Source: Roseburia sp. (GTDB lineage Bacteria > Bacillota_A > Clostridia > Lachnospirales > Lachnospiraceae). From it: a DNA stretch of 11,337 nucleotides. Made by a program: the position numbers and the translations under genes. The notes below the pieces were generated by a model. That model saw only the letters and a program-made list of their open reading frames with translations, was not told where the DNA came from and made no database searches. Numbering within the stretch: the stretch's first letter is position 1; the number at the start of each line of letters is the position of its first letter. Positions 1-6,946 of this stretch are shown here, in pieces. The stretch is taken from the NCBI GenBank assembly GCA_017547315.1, contig JAFYQA010000129.1:1-11337 (forward strand), read 5' to 3'.

Positions 1-954
1 ATATTCTTTTTTGAAGGCACGATAAAAAGCAGAATAATCACAGAAACCACAAGTGAGGGCAACTTCTTCCATGGAGTTGCCTTCTTCTATTTTCTGCTTG
101 GAATTAATCAGGCGTCGCTGGGTTACAAAGTGATAAAAGCTAATGCCGAGTTTGTTGTAAAATAGTTTGCCTAAAGTGCTGGTGCTGATATGGAAGGCTT
201 TTGCAGTATCCTCCAACGTGATTTTTTCGGCATAACTGTTTTCGATATAGGTAATGATTTTATCGATTTCTTCTCTTTTTTCAATCGGGATGATGCTGCT
301 GGTATAGAGCATGGCGCGGCATAGATTTACAAGTAGTGTGACGGTATTGCTATAAAGAGACATCTCCCAGAGCGGAGCAGCTTCTGTTGCTTCCTGCACA
401 CCACGCTTAAAAAGTGTTTCCAGATACTTATACTGCGTACCCTCAGTACGAAGTAAAAAGTGCTCCTGTGCACGGATTCTGCTGACTAAATCATCTGGGC
501 AGTAAGCAGAAAGAGAACGCAAAAAGTCCGGACTTATCCAGAGTACAATGCGAGAGTAAGGTTCTGACATTTCTTCGTAAAAAATTGGACGGTGACTGAT
601 ACCTGGGGGAACTAAAACGATGTCACCGGTATGGATACGGTAACGTTTATCGGCAATCAGATACTGGATGCTACCGCTTTCACAATAGAGAATCTCATAA
701 AAAGAGTGACTGTGTAATTGTAGGTTTTCCGGTACATAACTGACGTCGCGATGTGTATTTACATAAGGAGAGTCCATTTCCAACTCTTGGTAAAAGTTGT
801 GGGAAGCACCGCCGAAGGCATTAAAAAGAGCCAAACGGATATCTGGATTTTTGGCTAGTTTTTCCATGTCTTCCGGGGACATGCTCTTCGGGTCTTCATG
901 AATACCTATTTTTTTTAATATTTCAGAAATGTTCCTTGTTTCGGAAAGTTTCAC
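1..954 (-). CDS. AraC family transcriptional regulator with cupin sensor domain, 3' end cut by window edge
   Basis: This is a DNA-binding regulator that probably controls the divergent transporter operon in response to an imported sugar or conjugate. My translation gives 318 residues with no stop. The start is a GTG at 954, chosen because GGAGGGA (967-961) lies 6 bases upstream. Residues 75-130 form an AraC-type cupin: a HxH pair (H81, H83), then FYEILYCESG and GDIVLVPPGISH. Residues about 230-318 are the AraC DNA-binding domain. Helix-turn-helix 1 runs near ITLEDTAKAFHISTSTL (245-261). Helix-turn-helix 2 runs near SMEEVALTCGFCDYSAFYRAFKKEY, beginning at 294. The family normally ends 10-25 residues after this point, so the gene is nearly complete. 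The first ~60 residues precede the cupin and have no assigned function. The family is secure; the ligand is unknown. Confidence 0.93.
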   Translation of the reverse strand, partial: MKLSETRNISEILKKIGIHEDPKSMSPEDMEKLAKNPDIRLALFNAFGGASHNFYQELEMDSPYVNTHRDVSYVPENLQLHSHSFYEILYCESGSIQYLIADKRYRIHTGDIVLVPPGISHRPIFYEEMSEPYSRIVLWISPDFLRSLSAYCPDDLVSRIRAQEHFLLRTEGTQYKYLETLFKRGVQEATEAAPLWEMSLYSNTVTLLVNLCRAMLYTSSIIPIEKREEIDKIITYIENSYAEKITLEDTAKAFHISTSTLGKLFYNKLGISFYHFVTQRRLINSKQKIEEGNSMEEVALTCGFCDYSAFYRAFKKEY

Positions 955-989
955 AAATTGTCCCTCCTAAAATTGTTACTTCTGTATAG

Positions 990-1018
990 ATAGTACCAGA
1001 AAAATACTATATTTGCAA
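990..1018 (-). promoter_or_regulatory. Sigma-A-type promoter of the AraC regulator
   Basis: On the minus strand, TTGCAA (1018-1013) is followed after 17 bases by TACTAT (995-990). The -10 is preceded by TGG, an extended -10 feature. Transcription would begin near 983, leaving a leader of about 30 bases with the GGAGGGA ribosome site. The -10 is also one arm of a perfect inverted repeat, ATAGTA (990-995) and TACTAT (1005-1010), separated by 9 bases. That placement suits repression or autoregulation, which is inference. Confidence 0.65.
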
Positions 1019-1039
1019 TGTTTTGTGGTGAAATAACAA

Positions 1040-1068
1040 TTTAAAATGTGATTTTGGCGTAGTATAGT
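1040..1068 (+). promoter_or_regulatory. Candidate promoter of the GPH transporter operon
   Basis: TTTAAA (1040-1045), 17 bases and TATAGT (1063-1068) give a 4/6 and a 5/6 match to sigma-A consensus. The start would be near 1075. The weak -35 fits a promoter that needs an activator such as the divergent AraC protein. A second A/T-rich hexamer (TTATAA, 1073-1078) is an alternative -10 but has no matching -35. Confidence 0.4.
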
Positions 1069-1079
1069 TATGTTATAAA

Positions 1080-1111
1080 GCAGTAATAGAAGAAGTAAGA
1101 CCGATTACTGC
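1080..1111. promoter_or_regulatory. Inverted repeat in the transporter leader, possible operator or 5' hairpin
   Basis: GCAGTAAT (1080-1087) and ATTACTGC (1104-1111) are perfect 8-base inverted arms 16 bases apart. Nested inside, AGTAA (1094-1098) and TTACT (1105-1109) form a tighter dyad with a 6-base spacer. AGTAA therefore occurs twice direct and once inverted. The element begins just after the predicted transcription start, so it could be a roadblock operator or an RNA stem. The inner part, 1096-1109, matches the loose CcpA cre pattern at 12 of 14 positions, missing the outer G and A. Confidence 0.5.
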
Positions 1112-1145
1112 AAAAATACAAAATAGAAAAAGGAGACTTTACGTT

Positions 1146-2531
1146 ATGAAAGCAACAAAAGAAATTCCAGCATTTGGCGTAAAAGATCAGGTAGGTTACG
1201 TATTTGGCGATATGGCGGGTAGTTTCGTAAACTTATTCGTTGATGCTTACTTCCTTACCTTCTGTACTTACGCGTTAGGTATTGATCCAATGTGGATGTC
1301 AGGATTATTCCTCTTCTCACGTTTATGGGATGCTATTAATGACCCAATTATCGGTTCATTCCCAGATAGATGGAGATTAGGCAAGAGCGGTGACAAATTT
1401 GTTCCATGGATTAAATTGTTCATGATTCCATTAGCATTATCAGGTGTACTTTGCTTTAGCAAGGTTCCATTTGAAGGTGTTATGTTACATGCATGGGTTG
1501 CATTTGCTTATATTTTCTTCGGTATGAGCTACACAGGTACATCTATGCCATTCGGTGCTATGGCAAACGTAGTATCTTTAGACCCAATCGACAGAAGTAA
1601 ATTAAGCCGTGCTCGTTCCATCGGTGGTGGTTTAGTAGGTGCGGTTGCATTAGGTGCAGTACCTGTATTATGTTTCGATAAAGATAACAATATCTTACCA
1701 GAAAGATTTACTCTTTTAGCAGTAGTATTTGGTATTCTCTGTATCGTAAGTTATATGATTCTCTGTACATTCACAAGAGAACGTGTACGTGTAAGCGTAG
1801 CAGAAGGTGAAAAATTCGAATTTGGTAAAGTTTTAAAAGCAGTATTAAAGAACCGTCCACTTATCGGTGTAATGTTTGCAACAATCGGTTCTATGCTTAC
1901 TATTACAGGTTCTAGCCAGACATACAGTTATATTTACAAAGAAGTTTACCACAACACAGACATGATTATGGTATCTACTGTAGCAGCTATCCCATTCATG
2001 ATCGTGGTGTTCCCACTTATTCCAAAGCTTGTAGCTAAGTACGGCAAACGTAACGTTATCTTAATTACAAGTGCAATCAGCTTTGCAGTATGTTTAGTAA
2101 AAGTAGTATTCTACATTGAAAACGTAATTCTTTTCACAGCATTAAATATTATCTCTATGATTGGTCAGACAGCATTTACAATGCTTATCTGGGCTCTTGT
2201 ATCTGACTGTTTGGATTACAGTGAATGGAAGACCGGATTCCGTAGTGATGGAAGTATGTATAGTATGTACACATTCAGCCGTAAGATTGGTTCTACAATC
2301 GCTTCTTCTGGTATCGCAGCCAGCCTTAGCCTTGTAGGATATGTTTCTGGTCAGAACGTAGTTCAGACTGCAGAAGCTGTAACAGGTATCTACTATATCT
2401 GTAACCTTATTCCATTACTTTGCTACTTATTCCAGCTCATCGGTATCGGTTTAATCTTTAACTTAAATAAAGAAAAAACAGATGCAATGTACGCTGATAT
2501 GGCTGCTAAGAGAGCTGCAGAGAATAACTAG
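1146..2531 (+). CDS. GPH family (MelB-like) sugar:cation symporter
   Basis: This is an inner-membrane secondary transporter of the glycoside-pentoside-hexuronide:cation symporter family, which imports glycosides with Na+, H+ or Li+. At 461 residues it has the usual length and about twelve hydrophobic helices. The signature RLWDAINDPIIG (59-70) corresponds to the MelB cation site, with D62, N65 and D66 in place of MelB D55, N58 and D59. D22 in the first helix matches the sugar-binding MelB D19. T130 lies in SYTGTSMPFGAM. EWKTGFRSDG (360-369) and FSRKIG (377-382) are the family's later motifs. MelB alignments here are from memory. AGGAGA (1131-1136) sits 9 bases before the ATG. The gene is divergent from the AraC regulator and shares an operon with the next gene. 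MelB D124 appears replaced by S133, so the substrate is probably not melibiose. A glucuronide, xyloside or ester-modified glycoside is possible. Confidence 0.93.
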   Translation: MKATKEIPAFGVKDQVGYVFGDMAGSFVNLFVDAYFLTFCTYALGIDPMWMSGLFLFSRLWDAINDPIIGSFPDRWRLGKSGDKFVPWIKLFMIPLALSGVLCFSKVPFEGVMLHAWVAFAYIFFGMSYTGTSMPFGAMANVVSLDPIDRSKLSRARSIGGGLVGAVALGAVPVLCFDKDNNILPERFTLLAVVFGILCIVSYMILCTFTRERVRVSVAEGEKFEFGKVLKAVLKNRPLIGVMFATIGSMLTITGSSQTYSYIYKEVYHNTDMIMVSTVAAIPFMIVVFPLIPKLVAKYGKRNVILITSAISFAVCLVKVVFYIENVILFTALNIISMIGQTAFTMLIWALVSDCLDYSEWKTGFRSDGSMYSMYTFSRKIGSTIASSGIAASLSLVGYVSGQNVVQTAEAVTGIYYICNLIPLLCYLFQLIGIGLIFNLNKEKTDAMYADMAAKRAAENN

Positions 2532-2540
2532 GATAAAATT

Positions 2541-3404
2541 ATGAAAAAAATCGATTTACATATGCATGTTATGACCACGTTAGCAATCCCGAAGATTGGA
2601 AAGTTTAATCTTTCCAGTCCGAAGGGCATGATTGCTCACATGGAGGAGCTTGGCATTGGAAAAGCAGTTTTGATGTCTAGCGGAGAGAAAAAGATTCCTT
2701 TTGGAAAGAACAGTACTTGTAAAAAAATCTGCGACAAATATCCAGAGCATTTTGCGTGGATGTGTATGTTAGATGAAAAAGAAGAAGAGACCATTTATGA
2801 CAGACTTGCTGAGTACAAACGCCAGGGTGCGATTGGTGTTGGTGAGATTAGCATCAACAAGCGTTTAGATAGCAGTTTTGTGCAGGCGATCTGCGCAGCA
2901 GCAGAAAAGCTTGAGCTACCGATTACGATTCATATGAGTCCGGAAGAAGGCTATAGCTACGGTGTCGTAGATGAACCGAGACTTCCACTTTTAGAAGGTG
3001 TATTGCAGAAATATCCGAAGTTAAAAGTGCTTGGTCACAGCCAGACTTTCTGGATTGAGATGAGTGCAGATGCACCGGACGAAAAAGAAAAACGTAATAG
3101 CTGGGGTGAAGGACCGGTTGTACCGGGTGGACGTGTGCCAGAGCTTTTTGCAAAATATGAGAACCTCTATGGCGATTTAAGCGCGAATAGTGCGGGACAG
3201 GCGATTATGCGCGACCCTGAGTTCGGTTTGAAATTCTTAGAGACTTATGCAGATAGACTTTTCTTTGCTACCGATATGGTGAATTCTGAGATGGTATTCC
3301 CACTTGGTGCATGGCTCGATGAGCAGGTAGAGAAGGGGACATTAAGCAGAGAGACTTACGAGAAAATCTGTTGGAAAAATGCACAGCGTGTTTTCAATAT
3401 TTAA
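2541..3404 (+). CDS. TIM-barrel amidohydrolase family protein (Amidohydro_2 / COG2159 type)
   Basis: This is a probable metal-dependent hydrolase or decarboxylase of the amidohydrolase superfamily, cytoplasmic, 287 residues. The visible metal-site pattern is complete: HxH at H7/H9 after strand 1 (IDLHMH), GVGE at 99-102, H131 in ITIHMSPEEG, H166 in VLGHSQTFW, and D245 in FFATDM, the position of the catalytic aspartate. COG2159 members include lactonases, such as 2-pyrone-4,6-dicarboxylate hydrolase, and non-oxidative decarboxylases of aromatic acids such as gamma-resorcylate. The sequence alone does not choose between these. It starts 9 bases after the transporter stop. Its only ribosome site, AGGA (2530-2533), overlaps that TAG stop, which suggests coupled translation. 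It probably acts on something the transporter brings in, or a product of it. Confidence 0.85.
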   Translation: MKKIDLHMHVMTTLAIPKIGKFNLSSPKGMIAHMEELGIGKAVLMSSGEKKIPFGKNSTCKKICDKYPEHFAWMCMLDEKEEETIYDRLAEYKRQGAIGVGEISINKRLDSSFVQAICAAAEKLELPITIHMSPEEGYSYGVVDEPRLPLLEGVLQKYPKLKVLGHSQTFWIEMSADAPDEKEKRNSWGEGPVVPGGRVPELFAKYENLYGDLSANSAGQAIMRDPEFGLKFLETYADRLFFATDMVNSEMVFPLGAWLDEQVEKGTLSRETYEKICWKNAQRVFNI

Positions 3405-3422
3405 TAATCAGAGTTAAGACAA

Positions 3423-3472
3423 TTTTCAAAAAGCATGTATTATGTTTGCATAAATACATGCTTTTTTGAAAA
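3423..3472 (+). terminator. Terminator after the amidohydrolase
   Basis: Arms 3423-3441 and 3453-3472 pair over 19 bases with one bulged T. The core is GCATGTATT with AATACATGC, directly followed by a six-T run (3462-3467). The hairpin is A/T-rich and nearly symmetrical, so it could be leaky and let some transcription reach the esterase gene. Confidence 0.8.
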
Positions 3473-3519
3473 AGTTTTGGTTGTGAATATTCATTTTATA
3501 AGAAATCGAGGGAGTTTTT

Positions 3520-4896
3520 ATGTCAAATACAATTATGACAAAATGCGGAGAAATCCGCGGAACAACCTGCCAGTGGGATGGTGTTGTAGCATATAAGGGT
3601 ATCCGCTATGCGACAGCCGGCAGATGGGAGTATCCAACTCCAGTAACACACTGGGATGGTGTATATGAAGCGACAGAGTATGGTAACTGTAGTTATCAGC
3701 CAAGAGCTTTCTACAATGAAGAAGAAGTTGTAGAAAAAATTTTTTATTACAACGAGTTTCGTAAGGGTGCGACCTACACGTACGATGATGATTGTTTGTT
3801 TTTAAACATCTGGGTACCGGAAACTGCCACACCGGCAAGTAAATTACCGGTTATCTTCTATATTCATGGTGGCGGTTATAAGGGCGGCTGTGCACATGAG
3901 AAACATTTTGATGGTCCGGTTTGGCCGACCAAGGATGTTATCGCCGTTACTTGTAACTATCGTCTTGGACCGATGGGCTATATGTGCTTACCGGAATTAG
4001 AAGCAGAAGCAGGACACACTGGTAATTACGGTATGTATGACCAGATTTGTGCATTACAGTGGGTGCGTGATAATATCGAAGCATTCGGCGGTAATGCAGA
4101 TGATATTACCATTTTTGGACAGAGCGCAGGTGCGATGAGTGTATACAACCTTTGTATCAGCCCATTGACAGATGGAATGTTTACAAAAGCAGCTATGAAC
4201 AGTGGTGGTGGTACTCATAAACTGATGAACAGCAATGCAACAACGAAAGATCGTTTTGAATTCTGGGAAAAAGTAATGGAAGATGCAGGCTGCAAGAATG
4301 TTGCGGAGCTTCGTGCATTAGAGGCAGACAAATTATTTGCTAGCTTCATGAAACTGATGAAATCTAGTCCAAAATACGGTATGGTTGCATCGCCATGTAT
4401 CGATGGATTATCATTGACAATGTCAGGTCTTGATGCAGCAAATCAGGGAATTCAGAAAAATATCCCATATATGATGGGTTCTACAAGTGAGGATATGATG
4501 CCGGTATTCATCGGTGGCATGGCAAAAGATTGGTGTATTCGTCAGGATAAGCAAGGCAAGCAGCTAAGTTACTGTTGGTTTTTTGACAGACAGCTTCCGG
4601 GTGATGAGAATGGTGCATGGCATTCAAGTGAATTGTGGTATTTCTTCGGTACATTGAAAAATGGCTGGAGACCATTCACAGAGCATGATTATAAAATCAG
4701 CGAAGCAATGTCTACTGCACTTTGCAATTTTGCAAAGACAGGCAATCCAAACGGCGATGGTTTATGCAACTGGCATCCGACGACTGCAAGTCAGCCGAAG
4801 ATGATGATGTGGGGAGAGAAACTTCCACACATGGGCAAACCAAGTCAGCTCAAATTGTGGAAAACTATGCTGACAAATAAATCAGTTGGTGAATAA
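3520..4896 (+). CDS. Type-B carboxylesterase (alpha/beta hydrolase, COesterase family)
   Basis: This serine esterase hydrolyses carboxylic esters. The 458 residues carry the family landmarks. HGGGY (116-120) is the oxyanion hole. DDCLFLNIWVP (90-100) is the usual second signature. FGQSAGAMS (199-207) is the nucleophile elbow with S202; Q replaces the common E before the serine. E324 in GSTSEDM fits the acid and H368 in NGAWHSSELWYFF fits the histidine. There is no signal peptide, so the enzyme is cytoplasmic and must act on imported esters. Length is slightly below the usual 480-550. GAGGGAG (3508-3514) lies 5 bases before the ATG. No convincing promoter is seen between the preceding terminator and the start, so read-through from the transporter operon is possible. 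Natural substrates could be acetylated or aromatic-acylated glycosides; this is inference. Confidence 0.93.
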   Translation: MSNTIMTKCGEIRGTTCQWDGVVAYKGIRYATAGRWEYPTPVTHWDGVYEATEYGNCSYQPRAFYNEEEVVEKIFYYNEFRKGATYTYDDDCLFLNIWVPETATPASKLPVIFYIHGGGYKGGCAHEKHFDGPVWPTKDVIAVTCNYRLGPMGYMCLPELEAEAGHTGNYGMYDQICALQWVRDNIEAFGGNADDITIFGQSAGAMSVYNLCISPLTDGMFTKAAMNSGGGTHKLMNSNATTKDRFEFWEKVMEDAGCKNVAELRALEADKLFASFMKLMKSSPKYGMVASPCIDGLSLTMSGLDAANQGIQKNIPYMMGSTSEDMMPVFIGGMAKDWCIRQDKQGKQLSYCWFFDRQLPGDENGAWHSSELWYFFGTLKNGWRPFTEHDYKISEAMSTALCNFAKTGNPNGDGLCNWHPTTASQPKMMMWGEKLPHMGKPSQLKLWKTMLTNKSVGE

Positions 4897-4905
4897 TGTA
4901 GAAAG

Positions 4906-4940
4906 ACTTCAGAGTAAGTGCGATTACTCTGAAGTTTTTT
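4906..4940 (+). terminator. Strong terminator after the carboxylesterase
   Basis: ACTTCAGAGTAA (4906-4917) and TTACTCTGAAGT (4924-4935) pair perfectly over 12 bases around a 6-base loop. A T-rich tract follows (4935-4940). It isolates the chemoreceptor gene from the upstream block. Its apex resembles the dyad at 1094-1109. Confidence 0.92.
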
Positions 4941-4953
4941 ATTTAAAAAAAAC

Positions 4954-4969
4954 TAGAACTATAGAACTA
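4954..4969 (+). repeat. Tandem duplication of an 8-base unit upstream of MCP1
   Basis: TAGAACTA occurs twice back to back (4954-4961 and 4962-4969). It lies where a -35 region would be expected for the TATAAT at 4988-4993. It may be a regulator site or a chance duplication. Confidence 0.5.
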
Positions 4970-4976
4970 GGAGGAG

Positions 4977-4993
4977 TATAATTATTCTATAAT
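4977..4993 (+). promoter_or_regulatory. Candidate -10 elements for MCP1
   Basis: Two perfect TATAAT hexamers occur at 4977-4982 and 4988-4993. Neither has a TTGACA-like -35 at 16-18 bases. Since a strong terminator lies just upstream, MCP1 must start its own transcript here, perhaps with help from an activator. With the second hexamer the leader would be about 20 bases and still include AGGAGG (5005-5010). Confidence 0.35.
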
Positions 4994-5018
4994 AGCCGCA
5001 TAAGAGGAGGAAAAGTGA

Positions 5019-6767
5019 ATGAAAAAAAGTATGAAGAGAGGTATTGGCCTCGGTATAAAAATTTTTTCAGCATTAATAGTATTGATAGTGGCATTTTTTG
5101 TTTATAACATGTTGTCAAACATGGGTACAGAACAGGCAAAGGCATCTATTACAGGATTGTCAGGAACGTATATGAAAATGCAGGAGCATAATGAAGCGCT
5201 AAGTAAAAATGTTGCTGAGGCACGATTGTATAGTAACTTGATTATGTTTATGCCAGATGAGGGGCAGGCAGCGCAATTGGCAAATGCAATGCCGGGATTT
5301 ATAGAATTGATTGATGTATCGTTGGCAGAGATGACGAGATACATCAATGAGGTAGACAATGCAGAATTGACAAAAGCATTTGAGGACTATGCAGCACAGA
5401 TGGCACTGGTAGAGGCGAATATTACAGCCACAGCGACAGCATTTTTGGCTGGTAATAAAACAGATGTTGCATCTGGAAATGGTGGATTACGAGAGCTTGT
5501 ATTAGTACTCCAGGAATATCAGAACACATTTACAGCAGTTTTGTCAAAATGTGCAATGGAAGAAGCAGAAAGTGGCCTGGCATCGGTTCGTTTTATTCAG
5601 AAAGTAGGTATTTATGTAACGGTTATTATTGTTGTAGCAATTGTTGCAGTAGTAGGAATTGTTCTGCTTTTTGTTGTGAATCCAATAAAGGCGGCGACAA
5701 AACATGTAAATGTGATTATTGAAGGTATTGAACGAGGAGAAGGTAATCTGACAGAGCGTCTAAGTGTGAAGTCTATGGATGAAATTGGACAGCTTGTCAT
5801 GGGTATTAATAGTTTTCTTGATCAGCTTCAGAATATTATGTTGAAATTGCGTAGTGGTTCTGAAGGATTAAATGTTCAGGTTGGTAATATTAATTCAAGT
5901 ATCCTTATTTCAGAGAATAGTGCAAGTGATGTGTCCGCTACAATGGAAGAGATGTCAGCTAGCATGGAAGAAATTGCTGCAACATTAGATACGATTGCAG
6001 GTGGCTCTAGAGAAATGCTAGATGCCGTGCAGGACATGAAAGGTCTTGCAAAGGATGGTGTAGACTTAACGGATACCATTAAAGTAAAGGCACAGGGAAT
6101 TCGTGAAGATGCATTAACAAGTAAGAATAATACTGTCGTTATGATTGACGATAATAGAAAGCTTCTTGAAGTAGCGATTGAAAATAGTCGTAGTGTAGAT
6201 AAGATTAATGAACTGACAAATGATATTTTAAGTATCGCAAATCAGACGAATTTATTGGCGTTGAATGCTTCTATCGAAGCTGCAAGAGCTGGTGAAGCAG
6301 GAAGAGGTTTTGCTGTGGTTGCAGATGAGATCCGTGATTTGGCAGAACGCTCAAAAGAGACTGCAAACAATATTCAGAAAATTAGTGGCCTTGTAATAGA
6401 TGCAGTAGATAAACTGGCAAACAATGCAAACGGTATGTTGGAATTTATCGATGGTACCGTAGTATCTGATTACGATAAATTAGTGGATGTTGCAAATCAG
6501 TATTATAACGATGCAGATCAGCTTGATGCGATGATGGATGTGATTGATGATAAATCTACTGAATTAGAGAATAATATTACAAGTATCAATGAGGGTATTG
6601 ATGGAATTAATACAGCTATTGATGAAAGTGCACAGGGTGTAACAATGGTGGCAGACAGTGCAGGACAGTTAGTAGAGATGCTTGGTAATATTAGAAATGA
6701 CGCAGAGAGTAATCAGGAAATCTCAGATGAACTTTCAAATGAAGTAGCACAGTTTAAATATATTTAA
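5019..6767 (+). CDS. Methyl-accepting chemotaxis protein (MCP1), membrane receptor with HAMP domain
   Basis: This transmembrane chemoreceptor controls the CheA-CheW kinase complex in polar arrays. The protein has 582 residues. A first membrane helix (about 9-32) follows the basic start MKKSMKRG. The extracellular region (33-194) is mainly helical, of the four-helix-bundle type. The second membrane helix is about 195-220. HAMP follows (about 221-274, including [10 protein letters not shown] and [14 protein letters not shown]). The signalling hairpin runs 275-582. Its tip, [30 protein letters not shown], begins at 416 and binds CheA and CheW. EE pairs at 310/311 and 317/318 are one heptad apart and look like methylation sites. 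The hairpin arms are about 150-158 residues, as in the 44-heptad class. There is no C-terminal CheR-tether pentapeptide. AGGAGG (5005-5010) lies 8 bases before the ATG. The gene is monocistronic. The ligand is unknown. Confidence 0.95.
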   Translation: MKKSMKRGIGLGIKIFSALIVLIVAFFVYNMLSNMGTEQAKASITGLSGTYMKMQEHNEALSKNVAEARLYSNLIMFMPDEGQAAQLANAMPGFIELIDVSLAEMTRYINEVDNAELTKAFEDYAAQMALVEANITATATAFLAGNKTDVASGNGGLRELVLVLQEYQNTFTAVLSKCAMEEAESGLASVRFIQKVGIYVTVIIVVAIVAVVGIVLLFVVNPIKAATKHVNVIIEGIERGEGNLTERLSVKSMDEIGQLVMGINSFLDQLQNIMLKLRSGSEGLNVQVGNINSSILISENSASDVSATMEEMSASMEEIAATLDTIAGGSREMLDAVQDMKGLAKDGVDLTDTIKVKAQGIREDALTSKNNTVVMIDDNRKLLEVAIENSRSVDKINELTNDILSIANQTNLLALNASIEAARAGEAGRGFAVVADEIRDLAERSKETANNIQKISGLVIDAVDKLANNANGMLEFIDGTVVSDYDKLVDVANQYYNDADQLDAMMDVIDDKSTELENNITSINEGIDGINTAIDESAQGVTMVADSAGQLVEMLGNIRNDAESNQEISDELSNEVAQFKYI

Positions 6768-6775
6768 TAAAAGAG

Positions 6776-6825
6776 AAAAAGAAAAATATCCTTGTCAGAT
6801 ATATGGCAAGGATATTTTTCTTTTT
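6776..6825 (+). terminator. Terminator after MCP1
   Basis: Perfect 19-base arms at 6776-6794 and 6807-6825 surround a 12-base loop. The core is ATATCCTTG with CAAGGATAT, and the 3' arm ends in T5-C-T5. The A-rich 5' side mirrors it, so it could also work on the minus strand. Confidence 0.88.
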
Positions 6826-6868
6826 GAAGGAATAATGACTTGTAGGTTGTTAAGGTATTGTTGAAGTT

Positions 6869-6904
6869 AAAAAAACAGGACAAGCGATTTGCTTGCCCTG
6901 TTTT
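6869..6904 (-). terminator. Terminator of the PfkB kinase
   Basis: Reading the minus strand, AAAACAGGGCAAGC (6904-6891), a 5-base loop and GCTTGTCCTGTTTT (6885-6872) pair with one mismatch. A seven-T run ends the element (6875-6869). It lies about 43 bases past the kinase stop and, with the MCP1 hairpin, separates two convergent genes. Confidence 0.88.
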
Positions 6905-6946
6905 CTTTAAAGTCATTCATTTGTTTAGGACTGATATAGAGAATAA

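Noticed and set aside
1096..1109. Confident CcpA cre site
   Set aside because: Two mismatches fall at the outer G and A, which are usually conserved, so it is kept only as a possibility.
3466..3502. Promoter for the carboxylesterase (TTGAAA or TTGGTT with TATAAG)
   Set aside because: No pair has acceptable spacing, and TATAAG would leave a leader too short for the ribosome site.
4977..5003. Motility sigma factor (sigma-D/FliA) promoter for MCP1, from GCCGCATAA near 4995-5003
   Set aside because: The element has an extra base relative to GCCGATAA, no TAAA at the right distance, and transcription would begin within the ribosome site.
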